The notes: generated by a model from the sequence alone, not told the origin. Shown: positions 46,584 through 59,944, counted from the stretch's first letter. The stretch is 64,000 nt of DNA from Sialis fuliginosa (GCA_961205875.1 OY540818.1:728001-792000), one strand, 5' to 3'. A program made the numbers and translations.

Positions 46584-49259
46584 CTGAAGATCGTAATGTA
46601 ATATAAAACTTAATTATTGACAATAGTTAGTTACGTAGACAATGGTCGATATCCAAGGCGTATTTACGTAGATGCTGTATGAATGAAACAGCACAATAAC
46701 ATTTGTCATGTAATAATACCATATAGAATTAGAAATTAATGATTAATTTATTTTATTTTAACTTTTTCGGAATCCAAAACTAAAAAAAATATTCTTTATT
46801 CATAATCGTAGCGTCCATCTTGTAAATTTTACAGATACTAGAAACCGATGCAATTAATTAGTTGTCACGGAACTGTGAAATTGTACATATTCATTAGATA
46901 TAAAATGCCTTAATGATTTTATTAAAACAAAAAACTCTTTATCAAAAATTTGGAGGGTATAAAAACAACTTATAAAAATTATAGTCCATCGATATATTTG
47001 AATTTCATAAAAATCCATGAAAATGATATAGTTTTGAAATTAATTTATCTGAAATATAGAAAATTAATAATAATTATTGGTAAATAATAGAAAACAATTG
47101 AAATCTAAACAGAATTATTTATTTAAATATTATATGTATACAAAATATTTCAAAGATCATTCATATTATTTATATATTCTTAGCCGTTAAAACAAATAAA
47201 ATTTATGTGTTCCTAACAAATACAATCTATCTTCTATATTATATTATAATGTCTATCTTCTTTAATAATATTTCTAGACTAAAGACCTTAGTTCCAAAGC
47301 AAATAAAATTCATTAACAAAGATTTTATTTATTCCGGAACATTTGACAGTGAGTTGAGTTAATTTTTGACGGATTACATTTTTTCAAGAAATTGGTAGAT
47401 TTCGATGTATAGAACATGGTGATAACTTTTTCCCCCTTTGAAGAGCGAAGCATAACTTTCTAGAAGCCAATAAAGCTGCCTAAAATTAGTCATTTTGAAA
47501 AAAACATGGAAACTGTTAGATTTTAAATGTAATGTTCCGTTTAAACGCTATGTTTAATGTCTCATTGAATTTCAAATTGAAATAAGATTTAATAGAAAAG
47601 AGAATGTTCTAAATAATGCTTTGTACCCGATGTCAATTACACAGCCACTGAACTTCGTTCATTCGAACACATTCTTCGAGAAGGAAAAATTCAAAACGGT
47701 TATAATATAGGCTGTCAAAATTGTTTAATTCGTAATAAAACAAATAAATTACTTTGAATGTTAAAATGTTCTAATTTAAAATGAAAGTGGAGAACTGGCA
47801 GTTTAATAATGACAAACAATATCCGATCTTCTTGTCGAGAAATTATTTGACAATTAAATCGCTTTTGATTTTAATTACACTATAAATAATAATAATATAG
47901 CATTTTGTACCTATATGTACGATTTGATTACAGAACTACATAAATTAATCCACATCAACAATATATTGTACTTATTTTTAATAATTCTACATGCATTTTA
48001 AATATATACACACATCGATCAAGAATTTGACATAAATTTTCTGTTATCGAACACTGTTTTTTAAAATGATTTCACAATGTCTTGTTGAAGGTTGTGTCAC
48101 TTCTCAAGATATTATATTATTAATTTAATATTCAACCTGCTTCATGAAATTTTCTGTTGGAAGTTAATTTTTTTAATTGGGAACTGACTTCGAAGTCCTG
48201 TAAAAAAAAAACAAAATTAAATCAATATCAATACCTACATAATTACAAATAAGATAAGCCATATATTTTGTAAAATACAGGATAATTAAAATATACAAGT
48301 GGGTTTTTATGATCAAACGGTTTATAAGATACATTTAAGAATATTTGAGGTTATCAAATCTTAAACATATTAAAATAAAATGTGTTACTTACCTAATTAT
48401 TTTGTACCCTTTCGAATATTTCATTTTCAATAATAGAAATACAAAAACTATAAGATGACTTCAAGAATAGAGATAATTAATACATATCAACGTTCTAGAT
48501 TTCTTAAAATTGTCAATTATAAAATAAGGTTAAAATACACTATGTAAACACACACATAACCTATTCTGAATGTGTGTGTACCAAATAGCGACGTTGTGAC
48601 ATTTCAGATTCTCTCTTTCTTTGTCTTATTGCCGGAAACCGTAAGGGATAGACTATCAAAATATAATATACTTTGTATATTTAATTGTATATTATACAAT
48701 TAAATATACAAAGTCGATGGTGGCGTTCGGTGCGTAAAAACTCGGAACTAGCAATATACATGATCCCCATGATCCGTTCAGGCATTGAGTAAAGACATTG
48801 AGTAAAGAATAACAAGAGACAACGCAATGTATTTTGATGAAACGGGGACGATGTTCCAAGCTCTAGATGGCAGCACTCAAGCCATCTTACAATCGGAACT
48901 TGAACTAACTTATTATCCAAGATACAAAATTATCCGTCCCGTACCCCTCGCTTGACAGCACACAAAGCTTAAGCTCCGCCTTTACCCAAACCAGTTTAAT
49001 ATATGTATTACTAGTTTCTGTTCATGTTAATGTAAACATCGAAGCGGCGGGCGGCTTTAACTATTTCACACATTGTGACTTGTGATTCGTACTATTATTT
49101 TATTTTTAACCTTCCGTCGGGTGCGACTGATCTATTTGATACAATTCTAACATGAATATGTATTTATATGTAATTGAAAAAGTTATGTTAGTAGTTGGAA
49201 AAATTATTGATATAATAAATGTATTATTAAAATTAAAATAATGAACAAACTCTTTTTTA

Positions 49260-50200
49260 GGGTTCCGAAGAAACCCTATTAATCTCACTTTGTCGTCCGT
49301 CCGTCCGTCATTTTCAGTCAAAGCAAAATATCTCGTTAACTATATAAGCTAATAACTTGAAATTTTTACTGAACATGTAAAATAATGCCTTCTAGTAAAA
49401 TATGTACTTTGTTGAAAAAATAATTTTTCAGGGTTGACGCTAAGGAGAAGTTAGGTAAACAAAATATTTTTTTTATATCAAGGCATGTGGCACGTTAAAA
49501 TGTATAACCAAACCAGTGGAATTTTACGCTTTTTCTTATTTTTTTTTAAAATCAAAAATTGCGCCAGCAAGGAGCTTTAAAGCAAATAAAAAAAAAAAAA
49601 AACAATTCTATATCAAGACGTATGGGGTATCAAAATGTAATTTCATTAAGTAAAATTTGACCCTAAAAATAGCGCCAGCAGGAGGCTAAAAGCAGTTTTT
49701 AATTTTGCCCTCCCCCCCCCTCTACCTCGGTAACTACTGGTTCAAATAATCTGCAAAAATTTGGTAACGTGGCTTTAGTGAGACTACCAACGACAAATAC
49801 TAAAGTCAATAATATCATTTTAAATTTTGGAATAATAGGGACGGGTTTCAGAATTTTTAATTTTCATATCTAGGCATGTGGGTTATCGAAATATAGATCT
49901 CAATTAGTAGAATATGACCATATTTTATTTTTTTTCTAACTCAAAAATGGCGCCTATAGGAGACTAAAAGTAATATTTTATTTTGTCCCCCCCCCCCTCT
50001 AACTTTGTAACTACTGGCTCAAAAAAACTGAAAAAAAAATTGGTAATGAGGCTGTGGTGAGACTACCTAAGATAAATACTAAAGTCAACAATATAATTTT
50101 AAATTTTGGAATAATAGGGAGGGACGTCATAGAATTTTTTATTTTTATTTTTATTTTCATATATAGGCATGTGGGGTGTCAAAATATAGATAACAATTAG
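49260..50200. repeat. Tandem repeat region with GGGTTCCGAAGAAACCC start
   Basis: After GGGTTCCGAAGAAACCC and a CGTCCGTCCGTC run come diverged direct units starting at variants of GGCATGTGGGGTGTCAAAATATAG (about 49485, 49620, 49875 and 50168). Each holds ACTACTGG-TCAAA and AGTGAGACTACC blocks and a C-run. The mirror is at 56035-56960 in the right arm. It is non-coding. The frame 49106-49321 is part of it and not a gene. Confidence 0.62.
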
Positions 50201-50217
50201 TAGAATTTATTTTTATT

Positions 50218-50762
50218 TATACTAATATTATAAATGCGAAAGTGTGTCTTATATTCTGAAGAAGGACATGGGCAACATTGTCTCCCGAAAAAACAACACC
50301 TAAAGGATTGCAAGGGGTGGAAAAGTTTGTATGGAAAAAAATTGTTTGGTCATTAATATTTCACCCCCTGTTATTTATTCAGGGTTGTAATTGGTTTCAT
50401 TCTATCCGGCGGAAAAAATACCACGAGGGTTGGGGTTTTAGAAGGAAAAAAAACACCTTATCTCACATAGGAATTGAGTTATTTACGATTTTGTATAATG
50501 AATGAAAAAAAAGGAATATTTCACCCCCTATTCAAATATGAAGAGTTTTAATTAGTTTTATTAGAGAAATACTACGGGGTTGAGGATTTTAGAGGTAAAA
50601 CAACCCCCTATCACGCATATGAGCCGTGATATTTACATTTTTCTATAATGAATAAAAGGAAACAAATTTAATATTTCACCCCCTTTCATATATGGATAGT
50701 TTTAATTTGTTTCATTCGATCGGGTGGGGGGGGGGGATACCACTTTTTTGGGTAACGGCTAT
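50218..50762 (+). mobile_element. Helitron-like repeat fragment cut by the piggyBac end
   Basis: Contains TACTAATATTATAAATGCG and AAAGTGTGTC with an internal deletion, then the GGATTGCAAGGGG, GGGTTGTAATTGG and GGCGGAAAAAATACCACG blocks of the 43116 family. The frames 50278-50505 here and 55781-56017 in the other arm are the same repeat read in both places, not genes. A piggyBac-type end begins at TTAA 50763. Confidence 0.55.
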
Positions 50763-51596
50763 TTAACCCATTAAGGACCAAAATAACAATTTTTTTCGTC
50801 AATCTTTGAGCTCCAAACTCATTAAGAATAATGGAAGTAATATAAATAAAAGTAATGTATTTTACTATTTTCAAGTGTGCTCTTTCTATTTCCGGGTTCA
50901 AAATTACATTTTTATGGCTCTGAAAAAAAATATGGCGGATTTTAAGTCGAAAAGTATCAAAAAAAATTTTATTTTCACTTTTTTTTCGAGTCGAAAGAGT
51001 ATCAGAATTGAATTGAAACTATGGTCAACGGTGATCGGAGGTATCAGAGTTTAAGAAAACATTTTTTTTCTCACCTTAAACCATTTTAAACTCACCAAAA
51101 TGGTAAAAATAATAAAAAAAATTGTAAAATTAAGATTTTTTTTGTATCATGCTTTTATGAGCTACTTATAATAAAAGTGAAATTCTATGTTAGATACACT
51201 ATTACAGTAAATATTTTCACTCATTCCCCGTTTTTAATTCAATATGGTGGGGGTAAAAATTAAAAAATCATAATTTTTTTCGGAATTTTTAGTGATAAGA
51301 CATTATAAACTACATGTTTTATATCTTTCAGTCATATTCAAATTACTGTGTACATTTTGAGGTGCTTTTTTATTGTGAGTCCCCTTGCCTCTCTCTGATA
51401 GCTGACTTATTTTAGTGTTTGTTTTTGAAACGCATCGCAAAATATCGTCACATTCCTTACACAATATTCTAGTTCTTATTGGACAATTTGAACAAGCTTT
51501 CAATGTTTCAAGCCGAGATTTTACGTGTGGTTTTCGACGTTTCAGCTAATAGAAATCGTGAAATCTTTTATTCCAATTTTTTTTCATTGCTTTAAA
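50763..51596 (-). mobile_element. piggyBac-like 3' fragment with Cys-rich transposase C-terminus
   Basis: The plus-strand edge is TTAACCCATTAAGGACC. TTAA followed by CCC is the standard piggyBac insertion site and terminus. On the minus strand a frame ends at 51303 and reads KACSNCPIRTRILCKECDDI near residues 2-21. Its C-x2-C, about ten residues, C-x2-C and C pattern is the C-terminal zinc-binding domain of piggyBac transposases, used to bind the terminus. The reading continues upstream past one stop (51546-51548) to about 51582. The catalytic domain is missing because a Helitron-like 5' end starts at 51597. The mirror in the right arm is more damaged. The family call rests on the TTAA-CCC end plus the Cys pattern. 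Confidence 0.6.
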
Positions 51597-51980
51597 TCCA
51601 TACTAATATTACATATGCGAAAGTGTGTTTGTCTGTTTTTTTTTACCTTTTCACGACTAAACCGATGAGCCGATCTTCATGAAATTTGGCTGGAAGATAG
51701 CTTGCATCCTGAAGAACGACATATGCTACTTTGTATCCCGAAAAATGTATTAGATAAAAAAATGGGTGTGTAAAATTTGATCTGTTTATCGATTATCATA
51801 CAAAAATTTGTATTATCTATATGTATTATTTACCTAACCGAACTTAAAAAATTGTAAATATTTCGGCTCCTATGAAAGAGAGGGTACTTCCCCATAGTAT
51901 TTTTCCCGCTGGATCGAATGAAAATAATTACGACTCTCCATACGCGACAGGGGATGCAATATTAAATTATTATTTTTTTG
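51597..51980 (+). mobile_element. Helitron-like 5' end inserted in the piggyBac fragment
   Basis: Starts TCCATACTAATATTACATATG after an A, followed by GCGAAAGTGTGTTTGTCTG and CTAAACCGATGAGCCGAT. From about 51840 an inverted piece of the same family follows (TCGGCTCCTATG, ATTTTTCCCGCTGGATCG). No CTAG end was found. The large inverted duplication loses arm-to-arm similarity just after TCCATACTAAT. Confidence 0.52.
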
Positions 51981-53866
51981 TTTTTCTTTATATGTAGAAA
52001 CATTCCAGCCGTCACGTCGGCTTAAAAAAAGGATTTTTATTTCTTCAAAATATCAAAAAAAAATGTACATAAATAATAAAAATTTCGATGATATTTGGTC
52101 AAAAGTAATTTTAATAAATAATATTTGAGAAATAAAAACAAAAGAATTTTTAATTTTCATTGAAGAAGATAAAAAAACTTATTTTGTATATATTATTATA
52201 TGTAATATGTATCGGTCCACAATCCATATTCTATGTTTAAAGCAATGTAGAAACAAAAAACCGCAGAACCATATTTTTAGTTTTGATATATTTTTATATT
52301 AATTTGAAATGAATAAAACGATCAATCTAATTTTACTTATTATATCATCAGTAATGTAACATCGCTTCACAAAAAATTTCTTACAACTTATAAAAACCTA
52401 TTTTAAAGCAAAAATCTATTATATTATTGATAGCAGCAATTATCTCAAATAATTTTAACATTACATATTTTTTTTGTTTTATTTAAAAGAAAAAGATAAT
52501 AAGTAACGAATATTTCTTGCAACGTTCTTGCCGCCTTTGTATCACGTATCAGCCGACTTAAAATAATGTAAACAAGACGTTCGTAAATCATTTCAGAAGG
52601 GCGGAGCTTAAAATCTGACGATCTAGCAGAGTCGAAAACCAGATATTTCATATGTATAATTAATAATTTTTTCAATAGATACCAGCACTTCCTGGGGCTC
52701 AAATAGTGCATGGTTCATATATCTACTGCGTTTCAACTCTCCCGTATACGTTGTTTCTCTTGTTATTTTTTACTCAATGGTAAATATATATAATATTCTT
52801 TACACTGAAATTCTATCTAAAGTTATCAATTTTTATTTGTAACAATTTTAATTTTAACTATGACTTTCTATTTTAATTAATTTCTATTTTTCATATGCCA
52901 CAACATGATATCTCTAGTCTCAATGCACAGAGGTAAAAAAACAAATTAAAGGTCTAATAAAAAACTACAAAAAATATTTGAAATACTTATTAATAAAATT
53001 AGCTGTTTTGATGTTATTAATGAAAAAAACTACTTTTTCACTCCATGCCAAACTACCCCTGCACTCCTTAATCAACTACGCTCATCAGTTTCTTAAAGTG
53101 TAGGTATAAAAACACATATGTACCAATGTTCGTTGATGAAAGATATTTTTACCGTAGTATATGTATAATAAAATGGCTGTCTAAAGGAACCAGTCGGGTC
53201 CAAAGACATTTACATTTTAATAATAAAAAAAAAAGTATATAATAAACAAAACACTTAAAGTCTTCTACAATAAGCTTTATACCTCTTAATCAGGTCTCTA
53301 TATACCGATGTTTATGTAATATTTTGCATTTGGATTGTTTTGATGGAAAGGTATATATAAAGGTATAATAAATCTTTACGCTCGGTCTTAAACAATTTTT
53401 AGGTCCGTTTCATAAGAAAGTCATCAATGAGGTATTGACCACTCAGATTTTGTTTTATAGAGTGTAGACCAACAGCAGTTAAATATGATCAGCAATTTTT
53501 TTGCAATGGGACGTTCACCCTGTGTTATGAGTGACGGAAGTTTCCACGCCTATACGATTTTTTGAAGTCCACATTATAGCTGCCTTGTAATTACACAATT
53601 GATTCTGAAAAGTATATGATGTTATCATACAGGGACTAAATTAATCACACATGTCGTTATTTTAGAGCTTAGCGTAATTTTTTTATATATCGTCCCCTAC
53701 AAAAATAAATAAAAATAAAGTACATATTATTAAAGAAAATTATGTCGTCTGGGATCATATTATTCATTTTTGTGTCTTGTAAAATTAGAAAAATGTCGTT
53801 TACAGTACATTGACTTTTAGGGGACGATATAAACTCTGACACATCCATCGAAACAATCCCAAGACA
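51981..53866. other. Spacer of the large palindrome, mostly unrecognised
   Basis: 52550-52790 faintly resembles the arm segment around 48770-49000 and 60540-60740 (GGCGGAGCTTAA, then TTGTTTCTCTTGTTATT and TACTCAATGG), suggesting a third, old copy. The minus frame 52445-52711 has no recognisable domain. The rest is AT-rich without features. Confidence 0.35.
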
Positions 53867-54026
53867 GGTGTTACATGCTCAGTCTGACATCAGTTCAGTC
53901 CATGACCTTCATCGTACCAAGACTGACGAAAAATATTAAAATATTTAGTCTGTCGGTCAATGTATTACACGATCAGTTTGATGTTAGTCGTGGACTGAAC
54001 TGATGCCAGACTGAGCGTGTAACACC
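53867..54026. mobile_element. Short palindromic MITE, GGTGTTACA ends (160 bp)
   Basis: GGTGTTACATGCTCAGTCTG at the left is mirrored at the right as CAGACTGAGCGTGTAACACC. The arms are about 40 bp (through ATCAGTTCAGTCCA) around a short AT-rich centre. No TSD could be fixed. Confidence 0.72.
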
Positions 54027-54174
54027 CATCTAATGCAAAAGATTTCAGAAGTATATATATTAATAAGTTCATATATTAATTTTAACAACAGCCATGAAAA
54101 CCTATAGAAAAAATTACTTTTATAATAATAATAATATAATGCCGACTTTTAAATATATGTTTATATTGTATTTT

Positions 54175-55319
54175 ATGTACTTACATGATTACATGATATT
54201 AGAAATAATTTGGTTTTTCTGCTTGCCATCTATCAATATAAATATATAAATATATTGATATTTTCAATTAACATTTATCATAATTTTAATACTTGTAAAT
54301 TATTTAATACTTGTGAACTATTTAACAGAGCTTTACAAAACATTTTGAAGATCCACATTGACATTTTAGTTGAATGATGTACATAGATAAGTAAATATAA
54401 CAGATTATGTACAAATTCAAACAACAATTAAAAAAGTATCATTTAAAAACACGACAATGTTATTTTCAAATTATATAAATTCTTCTGATATTTATGATTA
54501 CATATTAATTTAATAAAATACCTATGTAGGTAAAAATATTGATATATCAATAACATTAAGTTTTAAATTTTAATGTATTACCTATGTTATGCCGAATGTT
54601 AGTCATTCGAATGCTGTGATTGTTTGTCTTCAATTTTTTTGACATATTTATGTATGAAAATTTTAATTATTTATTTCTTTAGAGTTTTGCATATTTTTTC
54701 ATTCGTTATGTTCTTTATATTTCTTTTTTGTTATATTTTATTGTTCATATTAATTAAACACTCAATTCAAAATTTTAAATGGCCACTGACATTTAAAAAT
54801 TTTAAAAATAATCAATAAAATATAAAGTATCCATAGTTACGACATTTGCAATTAATTTAGTAGATGCTTAAAGCGCATTATATGTATACGTATTCTGTTT
54901 ATTTTCTCCTCTTTAACATATCTTTTTCAAAAATCAGACACGGGTTCATGGTTGTCAATTAACCAAAGTATTTGAAAAAAATTAAAAAAATCTAATATCG
55001 GTTTTCGTTTTGATACTTTTTTACATCAAAACTTTTTTTTTCCTTTTTTTCATTTTTTTTAAATCTGAAATTTGAACCTTACATTATATCGCCCAAGGAA
55101 TATAAAAAAAATAATAAAAAAATAGTAACTTTTTTTTTGAAAATTTGGGGGGCCCTTGTTACCCCATTTATAAACTTTTTCAAAAAAGGCCCACTAGTTG
55201 TTATTTTTTACCCTCAAGGAATGTATATACCAAATTTCAAGGTTCTCCGATGAGTGGAAATGGTCAAAAAAATGATTGTGAGTCAGGGCACTTCGTTATA
55301 TATAGTAGATTAGTATGGA
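54175..55319 (-). repeat. Repeat with ATAACGAAGTGCCCTGACT start, right copy
   Basis: Inverted partner of 40341-41550. Read on the minus strand it starts TCCATACTAATCTACTATAT before ATAACGAAGTGCCC. TCCATACTAAT is the Helitron-like start also used at 43116 and 51597, and it sits at the same position in the mirrored piggyBac fragment. The frame 54624-54818 is arm sequence, not a gene. Confidence 0.75.
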
Positions 55320-55396
55320 TTTAAAGCAATGAAAAAAAAATTGGAATAAAAGATTTCACGATTTCTATTACTAAACATTACATTCTAAAAGGTAAG

Positions 55397-55637
55397 CTGA
55401 AACGTCGAAAACCACACGTAAAATCTCGGCTTGAAACATTGAAAGCTTGTTCAAATTGTCCAATAAGAACTAGAAAATTGTGTAAGGAATGTGACGAGAT
55501 TTTGCGATAAGTGTTTCAAAAACAAACACTAAAATAAGTCAGCTATCAGAGAGAGGCAAGGGGACTCACAATAAGCACCCCAAAATGTACACAGTAATTT
55601 GAATATGACTGAAAGATATAAAACATGTAGTTTATAA
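55397..55637 (+). pseudogene. piggyBac-like transposase C-terminal remnant, right arm
   Basis: This is the mirrored copy of the Cys-rich fragment at 51303-51545: LKACSNCPIRTRKLCKECDE is readable, so both CxxC pairs are kept. A stop then falls where the left copy has the next Cys (CGATAA versus CGATGC). The TTAA-CCC terminus is gone because of the 690-bp deletion. Decay after duplication is therefore faster or older here than in the left arm. Confidence 0.55.
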
Positions 55638-57024
55638 AGTTTTATCACTAAAAATTCCGAAAAAATGATGATTTTTTAATTTTTACCCCCATCATATTGA
55701 ATTAAAAACGGGGAATGAGTGAAAATATTTACTGTAATAGTGTATCTAACATAGAAAGAAAATCGTAAATAACTTAATTTCTATGTGAGATAAGGTATTT
55801 TTTTCCTTCTAAAACCCCAACCCTCGTGGTATTTTTTCCGCCGGATAGAATGAATCCAATTACAACCCTGAATATATAACAGGGGGTGAAATATTAATGA
55901 CCAAACAATTTTTTTCCATACAAACTTTTCCACCCCCTTGCAATCCTTTTGGTATTGTTTTTTCGGGAGACTAAGTTGCCCATGTCCTTCTTCAGAATAT
56001 AAGACACACTTTCGCATTTATAATATTAGTATAAATAAAAATAAATTCCACTAATTGTTATCTATATTTTGACACCCCACATGCCTATATATGAAAATAA
56101 AAATAAAAAATTCTATGACGTCCCTCCCTATTATTCCAAAATTAAAATTATATTGTTGACTTTAGTATTTGTCTTAGGTAGTCTCACCACAGCCTCATTA
56201 CCAATTTTTTTTTCAGACTGTTTGATCCAGTAGTTACAAAGTTAGAGGGGGGGGGGGACAAAATAAAATACATATTACTTTTAGCCTCCTATAGGCGCCA
56301 TTTTTGAGTTAGAAAAAAAAAATATATGGTCATATTCTACTAATTGAGATCTATATTTCGATAACCCACATGCCTAGATATGAAAATTAAAATTAAAAAT
56401 TCTGACACCCGTCTCTATTATTCCAAAATTTAAAATGATATTATTGACTTTAGTATTTGTCGTTGGTAGTCTCGTTACCAAATTTTTGCAGATTTTTTGA
56501 ACCAGTAGTTACCGAGGTAGAGGGGGGACAAAATTAAAAACTGCTTTTAGCCTCCTGCTGGCGCTATTTTTGAGTTAGAAAAATAGGGTCAAATTTTACT
56601 TATTGAAATCTACATTTTGATACCCCACACGTCTTGATATGGAATTGTTTTTTTTTTTTTTATTTGCTTTAAAGCGCAATTTTTGATTTAAAAAAAAATA
56701 AGAAAAAGCGTCAAATTCCACTGGTTTGGTTTTAACGTGCCACATGCCTTGATATAAAAAAAAATATTTTGTTTACCTAGCTTCTCCTTAGCGTCAACCC
56801 TGAAAAATTATTTTTTCAACAAAGTACTTCTTTTACTAGAAGGCATTATTTTACATGTTCAGTAAAAATTTCATTATTATATAGTTAACGAGATATTTTG
56901 CTTTGACTGAAAATGACGGACGGACGGACAACAAAGTGAGATTAATAGGGTTTCTTCGGAACCCTAAAAAAGAGTTTGTTCATTATTTTAATTTTAATAA
57001 TACATTTATTATGATTTGCGGTCA

Positions 57025-57400
57025 ATTTATCGTAAACAGTTTATCGTAAAACAGTTTATCGTAAACAGTTCATCGTAAAACAATTTACCGAACGAACAAT
57101 TTATCGTATGAACAATTTACCGTAAGAACAATTTATCGTAAAACAATTTATCGTAAGAACAATTTATCGTATGGACAATTTACCGTAAGAACAATTTATC
57201 GTAAAACAATTTATCGTAAGAACAATTTATCGTATGGACAATTTACCGTATGAACAATTTATCGTAAAACAATTTATCGTAGAACAATTTATCGTAGAAC
57301 AATTTATCGTAAAACAATTTATCGTAAAGCAATTTATCGTAAAACAATTTATCGTAAAACAATTTATCGTAAAACAATTTATCGTAAAACAATTTATGTA
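57025..57400 (+). repeat. AACAATTTATCGTAA array in left foldback arm
   Basis: About two dozen copies of a 15-bp word with variants (TATGGACAATTTACCG), partly organised in a longer about 62-bp pattern that occurs twice (57154 and 57216). Because 15 is divisible by 3, a frame stays open and reads QFIVK repeats. This is not evidence for a protein. Confidence 0.92.
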
Positions 57401-59944
57401 TTATTATTGTCACAGACTCCACTGGACTTTCTTATACGTATTAAGGTCAAATCAATTATGAAAATATTACATAATATATTATTATATAGAAACCTAGTTT
57501 TCTAATTTTATCAATTAAAAAAAATGTACAGATGCGTATTAAGTTAGATTTTAGGCCCAAATTATTAAAATAATAAATACACATTACATATAAATAATAT
57601 ATATAAACCTTATTTATTATTTAATCAATTAAAAAAAAATGTACAGAAGCGTATTGAGTAATTATTGAGACCCGTGTATTAAACTAATTAATAAACTCAC
57701 AACTCGCCCCCTGTCACAGATGGAGGGTTGTAACTGGTCTCATTAGATCCGGTGGGAAAAATACTATAGGATTCTAGGGGGATGGGGGGCAAAACAACTC
57801 TCTATCTAGCTCAGGAGTCGAGATATTTACGATTTTCTGTAATGAATACCATAAGTAGCGAAACAGAAAAATTCAATATTTACAATAAATACTACATATA
57901 AACATAAGATATTATTATTTAATTTAATAGAATGAAATAAAAAGTTCAGGCATGTATTAAGTGATATTTTAGGCCCGTATTGTTAAAACAACAAATGCAC
58001 ATATGTATATAGAAACCTTGTTTATAATTTAGTCAGTTAAAAATAATTGTACAGAAGCGTATTGAGTGATTTTTGAGGCCCGTGTATTAAACTAAATAAT
58101 AAACTCACAACTCGCCCCCTGTCACAGATGGAGGATTGTAACTGGTCTCATTGGATCTGGCGGGAAAAATACTATAGGATTCTAGGAGAATGGGGGGCAA
58201 AACAACCTTCTATCTAGCACAGGAGTCGAGATATTTACGATTTTCTGTAATGAATACCATAAGCAGCGAAACAGAAAAATTTAATATTTACAATAAATAT
58301 TGCATAGAAACATAAGATATTATTATTTAATTTAATAGAATGAAAAAAAAGTTCAGGCATGTATTAAGTGATATTTTAGGTCTGTATTGTTAAAATAACA
58401 AATATACATATAAAGAAACCTTGTTTATAATTTAGTCAATTAAAAATAATTGTACAGAAGCGTATTGAGTGATTTTTGAGTCCCGTGTATTAAACTAATT
58501 AAAAACAACCCCCTTACTCGTATAGGTGACGTGTTAATTACGATTTTCTATAATGAATAAATAGTGAAAAAGAAACAAAATCAATATCCACCTCTTACAC
58601 AATAATAATATACCTTAGATATTATTACTAAATTAAATAAATTTTAAAAATGTACAGATGTATATCAAGTGATAATATAGGCCTGTATTCTTAAAATAAC
58701 AAATTCACGTATACCTACTATTTAGAAACATTGAATATTATTTAATCGATTTGCGTTCAATTTATGGTAAACAGTTCAATGTAAAACAATGTTATATTAC
58801 TTCTTTCATCACGTGACAGAGGCGAGTTTATTAATTAGTTTAATACACGGGCCTCAAAAATCACTCAATATGGTTCTGTACAATTATTTTTAATTGACTA
58901 AATTATAAACAAGGTTTCTATTTAATATATGTGTATTTGTTGTTTTAACAATACGGGCCTAAAATATCACTTAATACATGCCTGAACTTTTTATTTCATT
59001 CTATTAAATTAAATAATAATATCTTATGTTTATATGCAGTATTTATTGTAAATATTGAATTTTTCTGTTTCGCTACTTATGGTATTCATTACAGAAAATC
59101 GTAAATATCTCGACTCCTGTGCTAGATAGAGGGTTGTTTTGCCCCCCATTCCCCTAGAATCCTATAGTATTTTTCCCGCCGGATCCAATGAGACCAGTTA
59201 CAACCCTCCATCTGTGACAGGGGGCGATTTGTGAGTTTTTTAATTAGTTTAATACACGGGCCTCAAAAATCACTCAATACGCTTCTGTACAATTATTTTT
59301 AACTGACTAAATTATAAACAAGGTTTCTATATACATATGTGTATTTGTTGTTTTAACAATACGGGCCTAAAATATCACTTAATACATGCCTGAACTTTTT
59401 ATTTCATTCTATTAAATTAAATAATAATATCTTATGTTTATATGCAGTATTTATTGTATATATTGAATTTTTCTGTTTCGCTACTTATGGTATTCATTAC
59501 AGAAAATCGTAAATATCTCGACTCCTGTGCTAGATAGAGGGTTGTTTTGCCCCCCATTCCCCTAGAATCCTATAGTATTTTTCCCGCCGGATCCAATGAG
59601 ACCAGTTACAACCCTCCATCTGTGACAGGGGGCGATTTGTGAGTTTTTTAATTAGTTTAATACACGGGCCTCAAAAATCACTCAATACGCTTCTGTACAT
59701 TTTTTTTTTAACTGATTAAATAATAAATAAGGTTTATATTTAATATTTATATGTAATGTGTATTTATTATTTTAATAATTTGGGCCTAAAATCTAACTTA
59801 ATACGCATCTGTACATTTTTTTTAATTGATAAAATTAGAAAACAAGGTTTCTATATAATAATATATTATATAATATTTTCATAATTGATTTGACCTTAAT
59901 ACGTATAAGAAAGTCCAGTGGAGTCTGTGACAGTAATAATACAT

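Larger units (their letters stand above)
45607..51606. repeat. Left arm of a 17.7-kb inverted duplication
   Basis: This is inverted relative to 55308-63330 at very high identity by eye (one or two differences per 100 bp in the parts compared). Differences between arms: 48057-48805 here versus an unrelated 140 bp at about 60745-60887 there; about 690 bp (50493-51186) missing from the right arm; and a 3.3-kb foldback insertion found only on the right. The empty target for that insertion is ATAATAAAT at 49212-49220. The inner border is TCCATACTAAT of a Helitron-like repeat. Confidence 0.88.

Noticed and set aside
48681-48920. 79-residue minus frame in the left arm
   Set aside because: No domain. 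Only part is mirrored in the right arm, because the segment is replaced there. It cannot be supported as a gene.
50278-50505. 75-residue frame similar to one at 55781-56017
   Set aside because: Same Helitron-like repeat read in the two mirrored arms; identity comes from the duplication, not from protein constraint.
54624-54818. Hydrophobic 64-residue plus frame that looks like membrane segments
   Set aside because: Lies within the inverted repeat copy at 54175-55319; the Phe/Ile/Leu richness reflects T-rich DNA, and the partner at 40900-41000 is not open.
57234-57461. Repetitive 75-residue frame (QFIVK repeats) and its mirror at 59879-60091
   Set aside because: Produced by a 15-bp tandem word whose length is divisible by three; it lies in foldback arms and has no start context or domain.
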